From NCBI GenBank assembly GCA_964291475.2, contig OZ220064.1:1-64000 (forward strand): a DNA stretch of 64,000 nt. The letters run 5' to 3'. This document shows, piece after piece, positions 34,157 through 43,196 of this stretch. Each line of letters begins with the position of its first letter. Position 1 is the stretch's first letter. A program made the translations under genes and the position numbers. Below the pieces are notes generated by a model. The model was not told where the DNA came from, did not search any database, and saw only the letters and a program-made list of their open reading frames with translations. Source of the DNA: DAOUKH01 sp964291475 (lineage in GTDB: Bacteria; Chloroflexota; Dehalococcoidia; SHYB01).

Positions 34157-35299
34157 CTACTCCTTGCCCAGCATGAGGGCGCTGCCCGGCAGGTTGACGC
34201 CGGAGACGACCAGCGACACCTCGGCGTTGGGCACCTGGTTCGGCGCCGTCCCGCGAAGCTGCCGCACGGAGTCCACGATGTGGTTCATCGTCTGCACGTA
34301 GGCCTCGCCGAGGTGGCCGCCCGACGTGTTCAGCGGAATCTCGCCGCCGATGGAGATGCGGTCGCCGCCCTCGACGAAGGCCGCCCCCTCGCCGGTGCCG
34401 CAGAACCCCCAGCCCTCCAGGCCCATGAGCACCAGCGGCGTGAAGTGGTCGTAGATCTGCAGCACGTCGACGTCCTGCGGTCCGAGGCCCGTCTTCTCGT
34501 ACATCTCTTGCCGCATGAAGTGCGTCTCGCCGATGGAGAGGATGTCGGGCCGGTTGTAGTTGGTGTTGTTCTCCGTCTCCGCGCCCGAGCCCTGCACGAA
34601 GCCGAGGATGCGCACCGGCGGATGGCGCAGGTTGCGCGCGTCCTCCCGCGACGCCACCACCACCGCCGACGCGCCCTCGGTGTTCGGCGTGCAGTCGAAC
34701 AGCCGGAGCGGATCGGCGATCATCCGCGATGCCTGGTGGTCTTCGAGCGTGATGGGCCGGCCGTAGTTCGCCGCCCCCGGATTCGTCGCGCCGTGCTTGC
34801 GGCAGACCACCGACACCCACCCGAATGCCCGCGGGTCGGCGCCGTAGACGTGGAGGTACCGCTGGGCGATCACGGCTATCCAGTGCGCCGGGACGCGCAT
34901 CCCAAAGGGCGCGTAGAAGGCGTACTCGCCGCTGACGCGGTCGGTGCGCGGCCCGTCGCCGTAGCGTCCGCTGATCGAACGGAAGGCGACCGTGTAGCGC
35001 GCCTGCCCCGTCGCCACTCCCAGGGCGGCGACGCCAACCGTGGCCGCGCTGTTCCCGTAGGCCGTCTCGGCGAAGTAGCGCAGGTTGCGCCAGCCGAAGC
35101 AGTTCAGCACCTCGCGCTCGGTGGTGGGGTCGAAGACGTGGCTCGTCAGGCCGTCGATGTCGTCGGGCCGCAGCCCCGCGTCCTCGATGGCCTTGGCGAT
35201 GGCCTCGACGGCCAGGGCCAGACGTCCCCGCGTCGCTTGGTGCGTGAAGGTCGTCGAACCGACGCCGACGATGGCGGTGTTGGCGATCAGGTTGTCCAT
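34157..35299 (-). CDS. Thiolase-superfamily (SCP-x/Ltp2-like) protein
   Basis: A 380-aa thiolase-fold protein. The start is the ATG at 35299 (MDNLIANTAIVGVGSTTF); an upstream in-frame ATG at 35356 adds an Arg-rich leader. The site where true thiolases carry the nucleophilic Cys reads TAYGNSAATVGVAAL, with no Cys, as in the lipid-transfer-protein/Ltp2 aldolase group. GGHLGEAYVQTMNHIV near the C-terminus is typical of this clade. With the DUF35 gene it probably forms a retro-aldolase or acyl-CoA-modifying pair; the substrate is unknown. Confidence 0.87.
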   Translation of the reverse strand: MDNLIANTAIVGVGSTTFTHQATRGRLALAVEAIAKAIEDAGLRPDDIDGLTSHVFDPTTEREVLNCFGWRNLRYFAETAYGNSAATVGVAALGVATGQARYTVAFRSISGRYGDGPRTDRVSGEYAFYAPFGMRVPAHWIAVIAQRYLHVYGADPRAFGWVSVVCRKHGATNPGAANYGRPITLEDHQASRMIADPLRLFDCTPNTEGASAVVVASREDARNLRHPPVRILGFVQGSGAETENNTNYNRPDILSIGETHFMRQEMYEKTGLGPQDVDVLQIYDHFTPLVLMGLEGWGFCGTGEGAAFVEGGDRISIGGEIPLNTSGGHLGEAYVQTMNHIVDSVRQLRGTAPNQVPNAEVSLVVSGVNLPGSALMLGKE

Positions 35300-35365
35300 T
35301 GCGTCGCGTGTTCGGAGCCGGCGTCCCGGGCGCGGCCCGCTGATTCTAGCAGCCAAGAACCGGCG

Positions 35366-35395
35366 TTGCGGCCCCGGCGGACGCGGCGCTAATCT
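35366..35395 (+). promoter_or_regulatory. Putative promoter of the amidohydrolase at 35435
   Basis: TTGCGG (35366-35371), 18 nt, TAATCT (35390-35395), with the ATG about 40 nt downstream. Moderately good match. Confidence 0.45.
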
Positions 35396-35434
35396 AGGGG
35401 CGCGGCAATCGACACGCTACGGCGGAGGAGCGGC

Positions 35435-36547
35435 ATGGCGCGAAAACTGGACCTCGTATCCGGCGACTCTCACATCAACGAACCCCCCGACCTCTGGCAG
35501 TCCCGCGTCCCCGCCAAGTTCAAGGACCGCGCACCCCGCATGGAGCGCTTCGAGAAGGGCGACGCCTGGGTCATGGAAGGCTCGCCCGTCCCCATCAACT
35601 TCGGCAATAACGTCAACGGCGGCCTGCCCCCCGAAGAGCGGTCCCCTTGGGTGCACTGGGAGGACGCCCGCAAGGGCGGCGCAGTCCCCGCGATCCGGCT
35701 CCAGGAGCAGGACGAGGACGGCGTCGACGCCGAGGTCCTCTACCCCACTCCGCGCATATCGATGAACGTCTTCGTCACCAATAAAGACTCCGAGTTCCAC
35801 GTCGCCTGCATCCGTGCCTACAACGACTGGCTTTCCGAGTACGCCGGCTACGCCCCCGACCGCCTCATCGGCATCGCCATGATGCCCACCGTCGGCGTCG
35901 ACGCCGCCCTCGCGGAGATGCGCCGCGCCCTCGACCTTCCCGGCATGCGCGGCGTCCTGCTCGCCCGCTATCCCTGCGGCGAGATGATGCCCTCGCCCGA
36001 GGACGACGTCTACTGGGCGGCGGCGGAGGAGATGAACATCCCCATCCAGATCCACGTCTCGCTCGCCAGGGAGCCCGACAACGACCCCGACCGCAAGCAA
36101 TCCGGCGCCCACGGCGAGCTGCGCCACGTCGACGCCCCGCTCCGCTGCCTCGAGCTCATCAACGCCGGCGTCTTCGACCGCTTCCCCAACCTCAAGCTGG
36201 TCATCGCCGAGGTCGATAGCTCCTGGGTGCCCTACGTCAAGGAGCAGTTCGACGACCGGCACAGCCGCCGGAACCCCGCCGACAAGCCCCCCATCGAGCA
36301 CACGCCCAGCTACTACTTCGACCGCAACATCTTCACGACCTACATCACCGACCGCTACGCCATCATCAACCGGCACAACATCGGCCTGAGCCAGATCATG
36401 TGGTCGAGCGACTTCCCCCACGGCGGCACCGATTGGCCGAACTCCCTGAAGACCATCGACGACCACATGGCCGGTGTCCCCGATGACGAGCGCCACGCCA
36501 TCCTTGCCGGCAACGCGGCCCGCGTCTACGGCCTCGACGACGCCTAG
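35435..36547 (+). CDS. Amidohydrolase-2 family metal-dependent hydrolase/decarboxylase
   Basis: A 370-aa TIM-barrel protein. It opens MARKLDLVSGDSHINEPPDLW (Asp-x-His first metal site) and has IPIQIHVSLA, FPNLKLVIAEVDSSWVPY and MWSSDFPHGGTDWPNS, which carry further metal or catalytic residues. Homologues include aromatic decarboxylases and hydrolases. GGAGGAG lies about 7 nt before the ATG. Together with the broken amidohydrolase at 28-29.5 kb it points to catabolism of organic substrates such as aromatic or recalcitrant compounds. No substrate can be named. Confidence 0.9.
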   Translation: MARKLDLVSGDSHINEPPDLWQSRVPAKFKDRAPRMERFEKGDAWVMEGSPVPINFGNNVNGGLPPEERSPWVHWEDARKGGAVPAIRLQEQDEDGVDAEVLYPTPRISMNVFVTNKDSEFHVACIRAYNDWLSEYAGYAPDRLIGIAMMPTVGVDAALAEMRRALDLPGMRGVLLARYPCGEMMPSPEDDVYWAAAEEMNIPIQIHVSLAREPDNDPDRKQSGAHGELRHVDAPLRCLELINAGVFDRFPNLKLVIAEVDSSWVPYVKEQFDDRHSRRNPADKPPIEHTPSYYFDRNIFTTYITDRYAIINRHNIGLSQIMWSSDFPHGGTDWPNSLKTIDDHMAGVPDDERHAILAGNAARVYGLDDA

Positions 36548-36559
36548 CGTCCCACCCCG

Positions 36560-39082
36560 CTACAGCATTCCCACCGGGTCGACGTCGATCCGCCAGCCTT
36601 CGGCCAGCGGAAGGTCGTCGAGCGCCAAGCCGGGCTCGTCCATGCGCAGCAGGACTTGCCAGCGCCACCGGCCCCGGATGCGCTCGTAGGGCGCAGGCGC
36701 GGGCCCGGTGAGCAGCGCCCCTGGGTAGCCGATCTCGTCGAGCCGGCGTTGCAGGCTCTCCGCGGCGCGGCGCGCCTCGTTCATCGCCGCCTCGGCGTTC
36801 TCGTGCTGGTAGACGAGCCGCGTGAGCCGGGCGAAGGGCGGAAGCGTCAGCTCGGCCCGCCGCGCGATCTCTTCGTCGTAGAAGGTGCGGTAGTCCTGGA
36901 GCGCCGCCGCCGCGACCGCATAGTTGTCCGGCGAGTAGGTCTGCACCACGACGCGCCCGCCCGCCGGGCCCCGCCCCGCGCGCCCTGCCACCTGCGCCAC
37001 GATCTGGAAGACCCGCTCCCCGGCGCGGAAATCGGGAATGTGGAGGCCGATGTCGGCGTTGACCACGCCCACGAGCGTCACCGACGGAACGTGCAGCCCC
37101 TTTGCGAGCATCTGCGTCCCGATCAGGATGTCGGCGGCCCCGGCGCGGAACGTATCGATGATGTCCTGGTGCGCCGCGCCGCTCGACGCCACGTCGCGGT
37201 CCCAGCGCATGGTGCGGGCGCCGGGGAAGCGCCGGTGCGTCTCCGCTTCAAGCCGCTCCGTCCCCAGCCCCATCATGCGGATGCGCTCGCTGCCGCATTC
37301 GGGGCACACCGAGAGGGGACCGCTCCGCGCGCCGCACTGGTGGCACTGCAGGTAGCCGCGCTCGGCGTGGTAGATGAGCGCCGCATCGCACTTCTTGCAC
37401 CGGGCGGCGTAGCCGCAGTCGCGGCATTGAACGAACGTCGACGCGCCCCGCCGGTTGAGGAAGAGGATCGCCTGCTCGCTCCGCTCGAGCACCTCCTCGA
37501 TGCCCGACGCCAGCGGCCGCGAGAAGACGCTCCGCACCCCCGCCCGGAGCTCCTCGCGCATGTCGACGACGCGCACCCGCGGCATTGGCGCGGCGGCGGT
37601 GATCGCCTCGCCGTCGCCGTTGGCCACGATCCGGTTGGGCAACTCCAACAGTTTGAAGGCGCCCGAAGCCGCCCGGTGAAAACTCTCCACCGAGGGCGTG
37701 GCGCTCCCCAGGATGACGGCGGCGCCCGTGATCTCCGCCAGCCGCAGCGCGGCGTCCCGGGCGTGGTACAGCGGCGGCTGCTCGTGCTGTTTGTACGTCC
37801 ACTCGTGCTCCTCGTCGAGCACGATCAGCCCCAGGTCGGGCTGGGGCGCGAAGATGGCGCTCCGCGCCCCGATCACCACGTCGAACTCGCCGTCGCGGAC
37901 GCGCCGCCACTCGTCGAGCTGCTCGCCCGGTTTCAGGTGACTGTGGAGCACCGCGACCCGTCCGGGGAAGCGCCCCGCGAAGCGCTCGATTGTCTGGGGA
38001 GTCAGCGAAATCTCCGGCACCAGGACGATGCCCCTGCGCCCCTGACGTGCTACCCGGTCGAGCGCCCGGAGGTAGAGCTCCGTCTTGCCGCTGCCGGTGA
38101 CCCCGAACAGCAGCGAGACGCGGGGCGACCCGCCCGGTGCGGCATCGTCGAGTGCGCGGCTGATCTCCCGCCACGCCCGTTCTTGGTCGGGGGTCAGCGT
38201 CAGTGGCGCCGTCCGTTCGAAGTCGCGCCCCGCCAGCGGGTCGCGCATGACCCGCACCTCGTCGACGGCGGCGAGTCCCTTCTTCACCAGCGCGTCGATG
38301 GACGTCTTCGACGACCCAAGCGCCTTGTTGATCTCCGCCGCCGCAAGCGTGCCGCCCGCCGCCGCCAGCGCGTCGAGCACCGCCGCCTGCTTGGGCGCCT
38401 TGGGGCGCAGCTCCTCCACCGCCGACGCGGCGGCGTCGGGGTCGAGCAGCCGGACGCGGCGCTGTGTCTTGGGCCGGACTCCGGCCCTCCGCCACGCCCA
38501 CGACTTGCCGACCACACCCCCCCGCATGAGCTTGCGCAGCGCCGTCGCGGCCGGCTTCTTGCCCACCGTCCGCTCGATCTCTGCGATGGGGACGGGGTCG
38601 CGGCCCCGCAGCAGGTCGACGACCGCCGCCTGCGTGGCGTCGAGTCCGCGGGTGGCGGGCGTTGGGCCGCCGGGCAGCATGGCCAACTGGCGGGGTTCTC
38701 CGTTCGCCTCGCCCGGCTCCTCCGACTCCGCCGGCTCTTCCTTGAGGAAATAGGTGGCCGTGACGTGGTCGCGGTAGCCCGGCGGCGTCATGAGCGAGGC
38801 GGCGGCGAAGAGCGTGGAGCGGTAGGTGTCGCTCAGCCACCGCGCCAATTCGATCTGCGATGAGGAAAGCAGAGGGCCGGGGCCGACGGCTTCCGAGATG
38901 GGGCGGGTCTCCGCGAAGGCCGGGACGTCCGGCGTTTCGAAGACGAAGCCGGGCAGTTGCCGGGAGCCGAAGGGGACGCGGACGGCGTGGCCGACGCGCA
39001 CGTCCTCGTCGTCGGAGAAGGAGTAGCTGAACGTGCGCCCAGGCTGCGTGGGCGCGTCGACCGCGACCTCGGCGTAGCCCAT
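36560..39082 (-). CDS. priA: Primosomal helicase PriA
   Basis: An 840-aa helicase that restarts collapsed replication forks. It has the 3'-DNA-binding N-terminal domain (MGYAEVAVDAPTQPGRTFSYSF), Walker A GVTGSGKTELYLRAL, DEEHEWTYKQ, and the eight-Cys zinc domain (CRDCGYAARCKKCDAAL through CHQCG and CPECG). A Glu/Pro-rich insert sits at about 115-150. GAGGAG lies about 7 nt before the ATG. Confidence 0.96.
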   Translation of the reverse strand: MGYAEVAVDAPTQPGRTFSYSFSDDEDVRVGHAVRVPFGSRQLPGFVFETPDVPAFAETRPISEAVGPGPLLSSSQIELARWLSDTYRSTLFAAASLMTPPGYRDHVTATYFLKEEPAESEEPGEANGEPRQLAMLPGGPTPATRGLDATQAAVVDLLRGRDPVPIAEIERTVGKKPAATALRKLMRGGVVGKSWAWRRAGVRPKTQRRVRLLDPDAAASAVEELRPKAPKQAAVLDALAAAGGTLAAAEINKALGSSKTSIDALVKKGLAAVDEVRVMRDPLAGRDFERTAPLTLTPDQERAWREISRALDDAAPGGSPRVSLLFGVTGSGKTELYLRALDRVARQGRRGIVLVPEISLTPQTIERFAGRFPGRVAVLHSHLKPGEQLDEWRRVRDGEFDVVIGARSAIFAPQPDLGLIVLDEEHEWTYKQHEQPPLYHARDAALRLAEITGAAVILGSATPSVESFHRAASGAFKLLELPNRIVANGDGEAITAAAPMPRVRVVDMREELRAGVRSVFSRPLASGIEEVLERSEQAILFLNRRGASTFVQCRDCGYAARCKKCDAALIYHAERGYLQCHQCGARSGPLSVCPECGSERIRMMGLGTERLEAETHRRFPGARTMRWDRDVASSGAAHQDIIDTFRAGAADILIGTQMLAKGLHVPSVTLVGVVNADIGLHIPDFRAGERVFQIVAQVAGRAGRGPAGGRVVVQTYSPDNYAVAAAALQDYRTFYDEEIARRAELTLPPFARLTRLVYQHENAEAAMNEARRAAESLQRRLDEIGYPGALLTGPAPAPYERIRGRWRWQVLLRMDEPGLALDDLPLAEGWRIDVDPVGML

Positions 39083-39132
39083 CAGGCGCTCCTCACCGGC
39101 GGCCCCGCCGCCCGAGGGCCGCGCCCGGAGCT

Positions 39133-39504
39133 CTACTTGGCGGGGCGGCCGCCCTCCCGTCCGAAGTTCGTCTTCTCTTTGATCCGGGCCTGCTTCGTCG
39201 AGCGGCCCCGGAGATAGAAGAGCTTCGCCCGGCGCACCTTGCCCTGCCGCACCACCTCGACCGATTGCAGCAGGGGCGAATGGTAGAGAAAGGTCCGCTC
39301 GACCCCGACGCCGTGGCTGATGCGGCGCACCGTGAACGAGGCGCTGGGCCCGTCGCCGCCCTTCCTGATCACCACGCCCTGGTAGGTCTGCGTGCGCACC
39401 CGGTCGCCCTCTTTCACTTGGGCGTTGACCTTCACGGTGTCGCCGGGGTTCAGGTCGGGAATATTCTCGTTCGGGCTCAGTTCGATCAGCGCGTGTGCCT
39501 TCAT
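39133..39504 (-). CDS. rplS: 50S ribosomal protein L19
   Basis: A 123-aa ribosomal protein (IPDLNPGDTVKVNAQVKEGDR, RTQTYQGVVI, RAKLFYLRG) that lies at the 30S-50S interface. Like many L19 genes it is near trmD, here 104 nt downstream of it. Its tail continues KEKTNFGREGGRPAK. A strong 7-bp GCAA-tetraloop hairpin lies at 39535-39552 in its leader. Confidence 0.96.
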   Translation of the reverse strand: MKAHALIELSPNENIPDLNPGDTVKVNAQVKEGDRVRTQTYQGVVIRKGGDGPSASFTVRRISHGVGVERTFLYHSPLLQSVEVVRQGKVRRAKLFYLRGRSTKQARIKEKTNFGREGGRPAK

Positions 39505-39534
39505 GACGTCCGCCAGGGTACGGGAGAAGCTTCG

Positions 39535-39552
39535 GAGCGCGTTGCCGCGCTC
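39535..39552 (-). other. GCAA-tetraloop hairpin in the rplS leader
   Basis: Minus strand GAGCGCG, GCAA, CGCGCTC: a perfect 7-bp stem with a GNRA tetraloop about 30 nt upstream of the L19 start. It may be a processing or autoregulatory element. There is no U-run, so it is not an obvious terminator. Confidence 0.4.
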
Positions 39553-39608
39553 GGGTCTACGACTAGCCAGAATACCATATTCGCGGCCTCCGCCGCGCCT
39601 CTGGTGGG

Positions 39609-40352
39609 TTACGCTTCGGACGCTTCCTCGTCGGCGAGCTCCGCCTCCGCCCGCGCAAGCTCCTCGGGCGTGATCCCCGCCCGCTCCAGCAGGTCGGGCC
39701 GCAGCTCGCGGGTCCGGCGCAGCGACTGGTTCCGCCGCCACCGCGCGATGCGACCGTGGTCGCCGCTGAGCAGCACCGGCGGGACCTTCATACCGCGGAA
39801 CTCTTCGGGGCGGGTGTATTGCGGGTACTGAAGCAGCCCGTCGGCGAAGGAGTCGGTTGCCGGCGAGCCGGGGTCGCCGAGGACGCCGGGGAGCAACCGC
39901 ACCACCGCGTCGACGATGGCCCATGCCGCCGGCTCGCCGCCGGTCATCACGAAATCGCCCAGGCTGATCTCGTCGTCGACGTGCTGCCGGACGCGTTCGT
40001 CCACTCCCTCGTAGTGACCGCATACCAACGCGACGTGCGCCTCGCTCGCAAGCTCCGCCGCCATGGCTTGGTCAAACGTCCGGCCCAGCGGGCTCATCAG
40101 GACCACCCGCGGCTCGACGTCGCTCTCGCGCACCGCCTCGATCGCCTCGAAGAGCGGCTCCGGCTTCATCAGCATGCCGGGCCCGCCGCCGTAGGCGTAG
40201 TCGTCGGCGGTGCGGTGGCGGTCGTGGGTGTGGTCGCGGATATCGCGGACGTCGATGGCGGCAAGGCCGCGCTCGACGGCCCGCCCCACGATGCTCGACG
40301 ACAGCGGCGACGCGAACATCTCGGGGAACAGGGTCAGAATTGTGAAGCGCAC
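39609..40352 (-). CDS. trmD: tRNA (guanine-N1)-methyltransferase TrmD
   Basis: A 247-aa SPOUT methyltransferase that forms m1G37 in tRNAs with G36, preventing frameshifting. The GTG at 40352 (VRFTILTLFPEMF) is the chosen start; the frame is open further upstream into a Thr-rich, non-family stretch. YGGGPGMLMKPEPL, LVCGHYEGVDERV and ISLGDFVMTGGEPAA form the trefoil-knot SAM site. It is 13 nt behind the MoaB-type gene. Confidence 0.95.
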   Translation of the reverse strand: MRFTILTLFPEMFASPLSSSIVGRAVERGLAAIDVRDIRDHTHDRHRTADDYAYGGGPGMLMKPEPLFEAIEAVRESDVEPRVVLMSPLGRTFDQAMAAELASEAHVALVCGHYEGVDERVRQHVDDEISLGDFVMTGGEPAAWAIVDAVVRLLPGVLGDPGSPATDSFADGLLQYPQYTRPEEFRGMKVPPVLLSGDHGRIARWRRNQSLRRTRELRPDLLERAGITPEELARAEAELADEEASEA

Positions 40353-40365
40353 GGTCGCCGCCGCG

Positions 40366-40914
40366 TCACCGGTGGTGATGGTGACTGTGGCCGTGATGAC
40401 CGCCGTCGTGGCCGTGCTTCTCATGCGCCGGCGGCGTGTGGTCGGCGCCGCCGCCTTTGAGAATGGCGATCGCGTGCGGGATCACCGGTATCACCAGTTC
40501 GAGGTTCTCCGCTACGCCCTTGGGGCTGCCCGGGAGGTTGACGATCAGGGTGTGTCCGCGGACGCCCACCACGGCGCGGCTGAGGATGGCGTGCTGGTTC
40601 GCCCGCCACGACTCCAGCCGCATCAGCTCCGCGAGACCCGGCACCTCGCGCTCGATCACGTCCCGCGTCGCCTCCGGCGTCACGTCGCGCGGGCCCAGCC
40701 CGGTGCCTCCCGTGGTGAGGATCAGCTCGACGCCCTCCGAGCTCCACTTCGAGAGCAGACCGGCGATCTGGTCGCGCTCGTCGGGCACGACCTCGCGGTG
40801 CACCACCGATGCCTCCGCCGCCCGCGCCGCCATCTCGATGTTGTCCCCGCTGGTGTCCTCACGCGTCCCCTTCGACACGGCGTCGCTGATGGTGAGGATC
40901 GCTACGGTGAACAT
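40366..40914 (-). CDS. MoaB/Mog-type molybdenum cofactor protein with His-rich tail
   Basis: A 182-aa MoCF domain protein (VAILTISDAVSKGTREDTSG, ILTTGGTGLGPRDVTPEAT, IVNLPGSPKGVAEN), which adenylates molybdopterin before molybdate insertion. After the fold, at about residue 158, there is an unusual tail rich in His (HEKHGHDGGHHGHSHHHH), which looks like a metal-binding extension. The window also encodes a Moco enzyme subunit at 25757. GGGG lies about 7 nt before the ATG. Confidence 0.9.
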   Translation of the reverse strand: MFTVAILTISDAVSKGTREDTSGDNIEMAARAAEASVVHREVVPDERDQIAGLLSKWSSEGVELILTTGGTGLGPRDVTPEATRDVIEREVPGLAELMRLESWRANQHAILSRAVVGVRGHTLIVNLPGSPKGVAENLELVIPVIPHAIAILKGGGADHTPPAHEKHGHDGGHHGHSHHHHR

Positions 40915-40991
40915 TCGGCCCCTTCGTGCGCCGCGCCCGGAGATATGGAGCGCGCCGGACGCGGCGGCGTCATCTTAGCACGTGGCCTTGT

Positions 40992-41249
40992 TCACTCAGC
41001 CTGTTCGATGCAGTGCCGCAGGACCTTCTTCGCGGCGACCAGCGGCACGATCACCAGGAACCACAGCCCGACGGCCTGGCCGGCGCCGACCACCGTCCCG
41101 GCGATGAGGAGGTCGGTGCAGTAGCTGCCGCACTGCGCGAACTCGTCGAGCGCCGTCACGACTTCCAGCAGCGCCCACGCCCACATCGCCCCCGTCCACA
41201 TCCAGATCGTCCACCTCACTACATCGAGCCATTGCTCCGGCTTACACAT
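40992..41249 (-). CDS. Small two-TM membrane protein of unknown function
   Basis: An 85-aa protein with two hydrophobic segments (about 11-33 and 46-72), a CGSYC pair between them and a Lys/Arg end (VAAKKVLRHC), consistent with an inner-membrane hairpin. I do not recognise a family. A strong AGGAGG lies about 8 nt before the ATG, which supports real translation. Confidence 0.7.
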   Translation of the reverse strand: MCKPEQWLDVVRWTIWMWTGAMWAWALLEVVTALDEFAQCGSYCTDLLIAGTVVGAGQAVGLWFLVIVPLVAAKKVLRHCIEQAE

Positions 41250-41309
41250 AGCGCTGTCCTCCTATTCGATCTCCATTGCCTACGTCGTCAAGCGCAAGTC
41301 GCCATTCCA

Positions 41310-42989
41310 TCATTCCGTCGAATCGCCGCCGCCGGCCGGCGGGGCCGTCTTCCGTCCCCCGCCCTCGCGCTCCTCGTTGGAGCGGCGGCGGCTCTCGGCG
41401 GCGTTCTCGACCATCGCCGCGAACTCCGAGGACGAGTTCGCCAGCGCCGTGAAGTCTCCCGCGCTCAGGACGAGCAGGTCGACGGGGCCCCGCGCCAGCG
41501 CCGACGCGCTCCGCTGGCGGCGACTCATCAACGACATCTCACCGAAATACTGGCCGGGGCCAAGGATGGCCGTCGCCTCCGGCGAGCCGCCGTGATAGAT
41601 CTCCACTTCCCCGCTCAACACGACGTAGAAGTTGTCGGCGAACTCGCCCTGGCGGAAGATCGTCTGGCCGCCCTCATAGTGCGAGCGCGCCACGGGGCCG
41701 CCGCCCATCGCCTCGTACTTCGCGATGTCCCGCTTGAAGAAGAGCTCGATGGTCCAATGCAGCATGGCGCGCAGTTTCCGGTCGATGCCGGGCAGTTGCA
41801 CGAGCCAGAACGTCCGGAAGAGGAACCAGGCGAGAAAGCCCTGAAGCTTGAAGCCGAAGATTTCGGCCGCGCCCCGGTACCCTCCCAGGGTGACCATCAC
41901 GCCGGTCGAGCGGTGCAGGAACGGCTTTAGGGGCCGCTCCTCTATGGCGGCCACGATGTTGCGGGCGGCGTGCTGCGCCTGGCGGAGGGCGGACTGGGCA
42001 GTCGGCGGGTACTGGCCGCCGTCCCGTAGGTTTGGGATGGCCCCGGCGTCGCCCACGACCCAGACGTTCTCATAGGCGGGAGCCCGGAGGAACTCGTCGG
42101 CCTGCAGCCGCCCGCTGCTGTCCAGGCCCTTGTCGAAGGAGTGGAGTATGGGATTGGGCCCCGCGCCCAGGGCCGAGACCAGCGTCCGCGTCGGAATCCG
42201 CTCGCCGCCGGCAAGGACGGCGCTCTCCGCCGTCGCGCTCGCGATCGGCGTGTTCGTCCATACTTCGATGCCGTTCCGCTCCAGAATGCGCTGGCTGAAT
42301 TCGGCCAGCTCCTCGCTCAACTCTGGGAGGATGCGGCCGCCTCGCTGGAGGAGCACGACCCGCACTTCGCGTTCGTCCAACGTAGGGTAGCTGCGCACCG
42401 CCTCCTTCATGTAGTCGTTGATCTCCGACGCCACCTCGACGCCGGTATAGCCGGCCCCCGCCACCACGAAGGTCAGCAGCTTCCGCCGCTCGGCTGCCGA
42501 TGCCGTCACCTCCGCCTGCTCGAGCGCTCCGAGGAGATGGCTCCGCAGGGTGAAGGCGTTGGCGATCGTCTTGACCGTGAAGGCATGCTCCGCCATACCC
42601 GGCAGGGAGACGAGGTCGGTCGAGTTCCCCACGGCGACGAGCAGGTGGTCGTAGGCGATGCGGCGCTCCACGGTCGCCCCGTGGTGCCGGATGTGGACCA
42701 CGCCCTCTTCGGGGTCTACGGAATCGATCTCGGCGTGGTGAAAGTCGATGCCGGGGAGCAGGCGGCGCAGCGACTTGACGATGTGCGGCGCCTCGATATT
42801 CCCCGATACCGCCTCGGGCAGCATGGGCTGCACCAGGAAGAAGTTGTCACGGGAGACCAGGGTGACGTCGATCTTGTCCCGGCGGACGGCCTTCCACAGT
42901 TCCAGCGCGGCGTAGAGCCCGCCGTAGCCGCCGCCCAGGATCGCGACACGCGGCCGCCGCGTCGGCGGGGAAGCGAGGGGCGTCGTCAT
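41310..42989 (-). CDS. NDH-2-like FAD oxidoreductase fused to a cyclic-nucleotide-binding domain
   Basis: A 559-aa protein. Residues ~14-400 are a type II NADH dehydrogenase-like flavoprotein with FAD motif GGGYGGLYAALE (19-30), NAD motif GAGYTGVEVA and the second FAD contact WVVGDAGAIPNL. A hydrophobic region follows (LQGFLAWFLFRTFWLVQL). Residues ~440-535 are a cNMP-binding domain with the phosphate cassette FGEMSLMSRRQRSASA. The tail is Glu/Arg/Gly-rich. Non-proton-pumping NADH:quinone oxidation controlled by a cyclic nucleotide is suggested but unproven. The ATG overlaps a possible 43-codon leader frame. Confidence 0.88.
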   Translation of the reverse strand: MTTPLASPPTRRPRVAILGGGYGGLYAALELWKAVRRDKIDVTLVSRDNFFLVQPMLPEAVSGNIEAPHIVKSLRRLLPGIDFHHAEIDSVDPEEGVVHIRHHGATVERRIAYDHLLVAVGNSTDLVSLPGMAEHAFTVKTIANAFTLRSHLLGALEQAEVTASAAERRKLLTFVVAGAGYTGVEVASEINDYMKEAVRSYPTLDEREVRVVLLQRGGRILPELSEELAEFSQRILERNGIEVWTNTPIASATAESAVLAGGERIPTRTLVSALGAGPNPILHSFDKGLDSSGRLQADEFLRAPAYENVWVVGDAGAIPNLRDGGQYPPTAQSALRQAQHAARNIVAAIEERPLKPFLHRSTGVMVTLGGYRGAAEIFGFKLQGFLAWFLFRTFWLVQLPGIDRKLRAMLHWTIELFFKRDIAKYEAMGGGPVARSHYEGGQTIFRQGEFADNFYVVLSGEVEIYHGGSPEATAILGPGQYFGEMSLMSRRQRSASALARGPVDLLVLSAGDFTALANSSSEFAAMVENAAESRRRSNEEREGGGRKTAPPAGGGDSTE

Positions 42990-43117
42990 GGCGCCGGCCT
43001 ACGCACGTCGCCGCGGAGCGGGAGTGTTTGCCGGGGACGGTCGTCGCGGAGGGACCGGCGGCGCGGATGCGCGCCGCGATCAATGGCGGCAGGGCCTCCG
43101 AGTAGCCCTTCGCTCAT
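42986..43117 (-). CDS. Possible 43-aa leader frame upstream of the NDH-2 fusion
   Basis: MSEGLLGGPAAIDRG begins at the ATG 43117 behind GGAGG and ends with TGA overlapping the next gene by 4 nt (ATGA). The sequence is Arg-rich, with no family I recognise. It may be a translation-coupling leader or chance. Confidence 0.3.
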   Translation of the reverse strand: MSEGLLGGPAAIDRGAHPRRRSLRDDRPRQTLPLRGDVRRPAP

Positions 43118-43196
43118 ACCGTCCTCCGCGCCGGGCCTCGGCGGAACCTTACCACACAGCCGCCCTGCCGTGGCTCGCGTGGTCCAGGCCCGCCCT

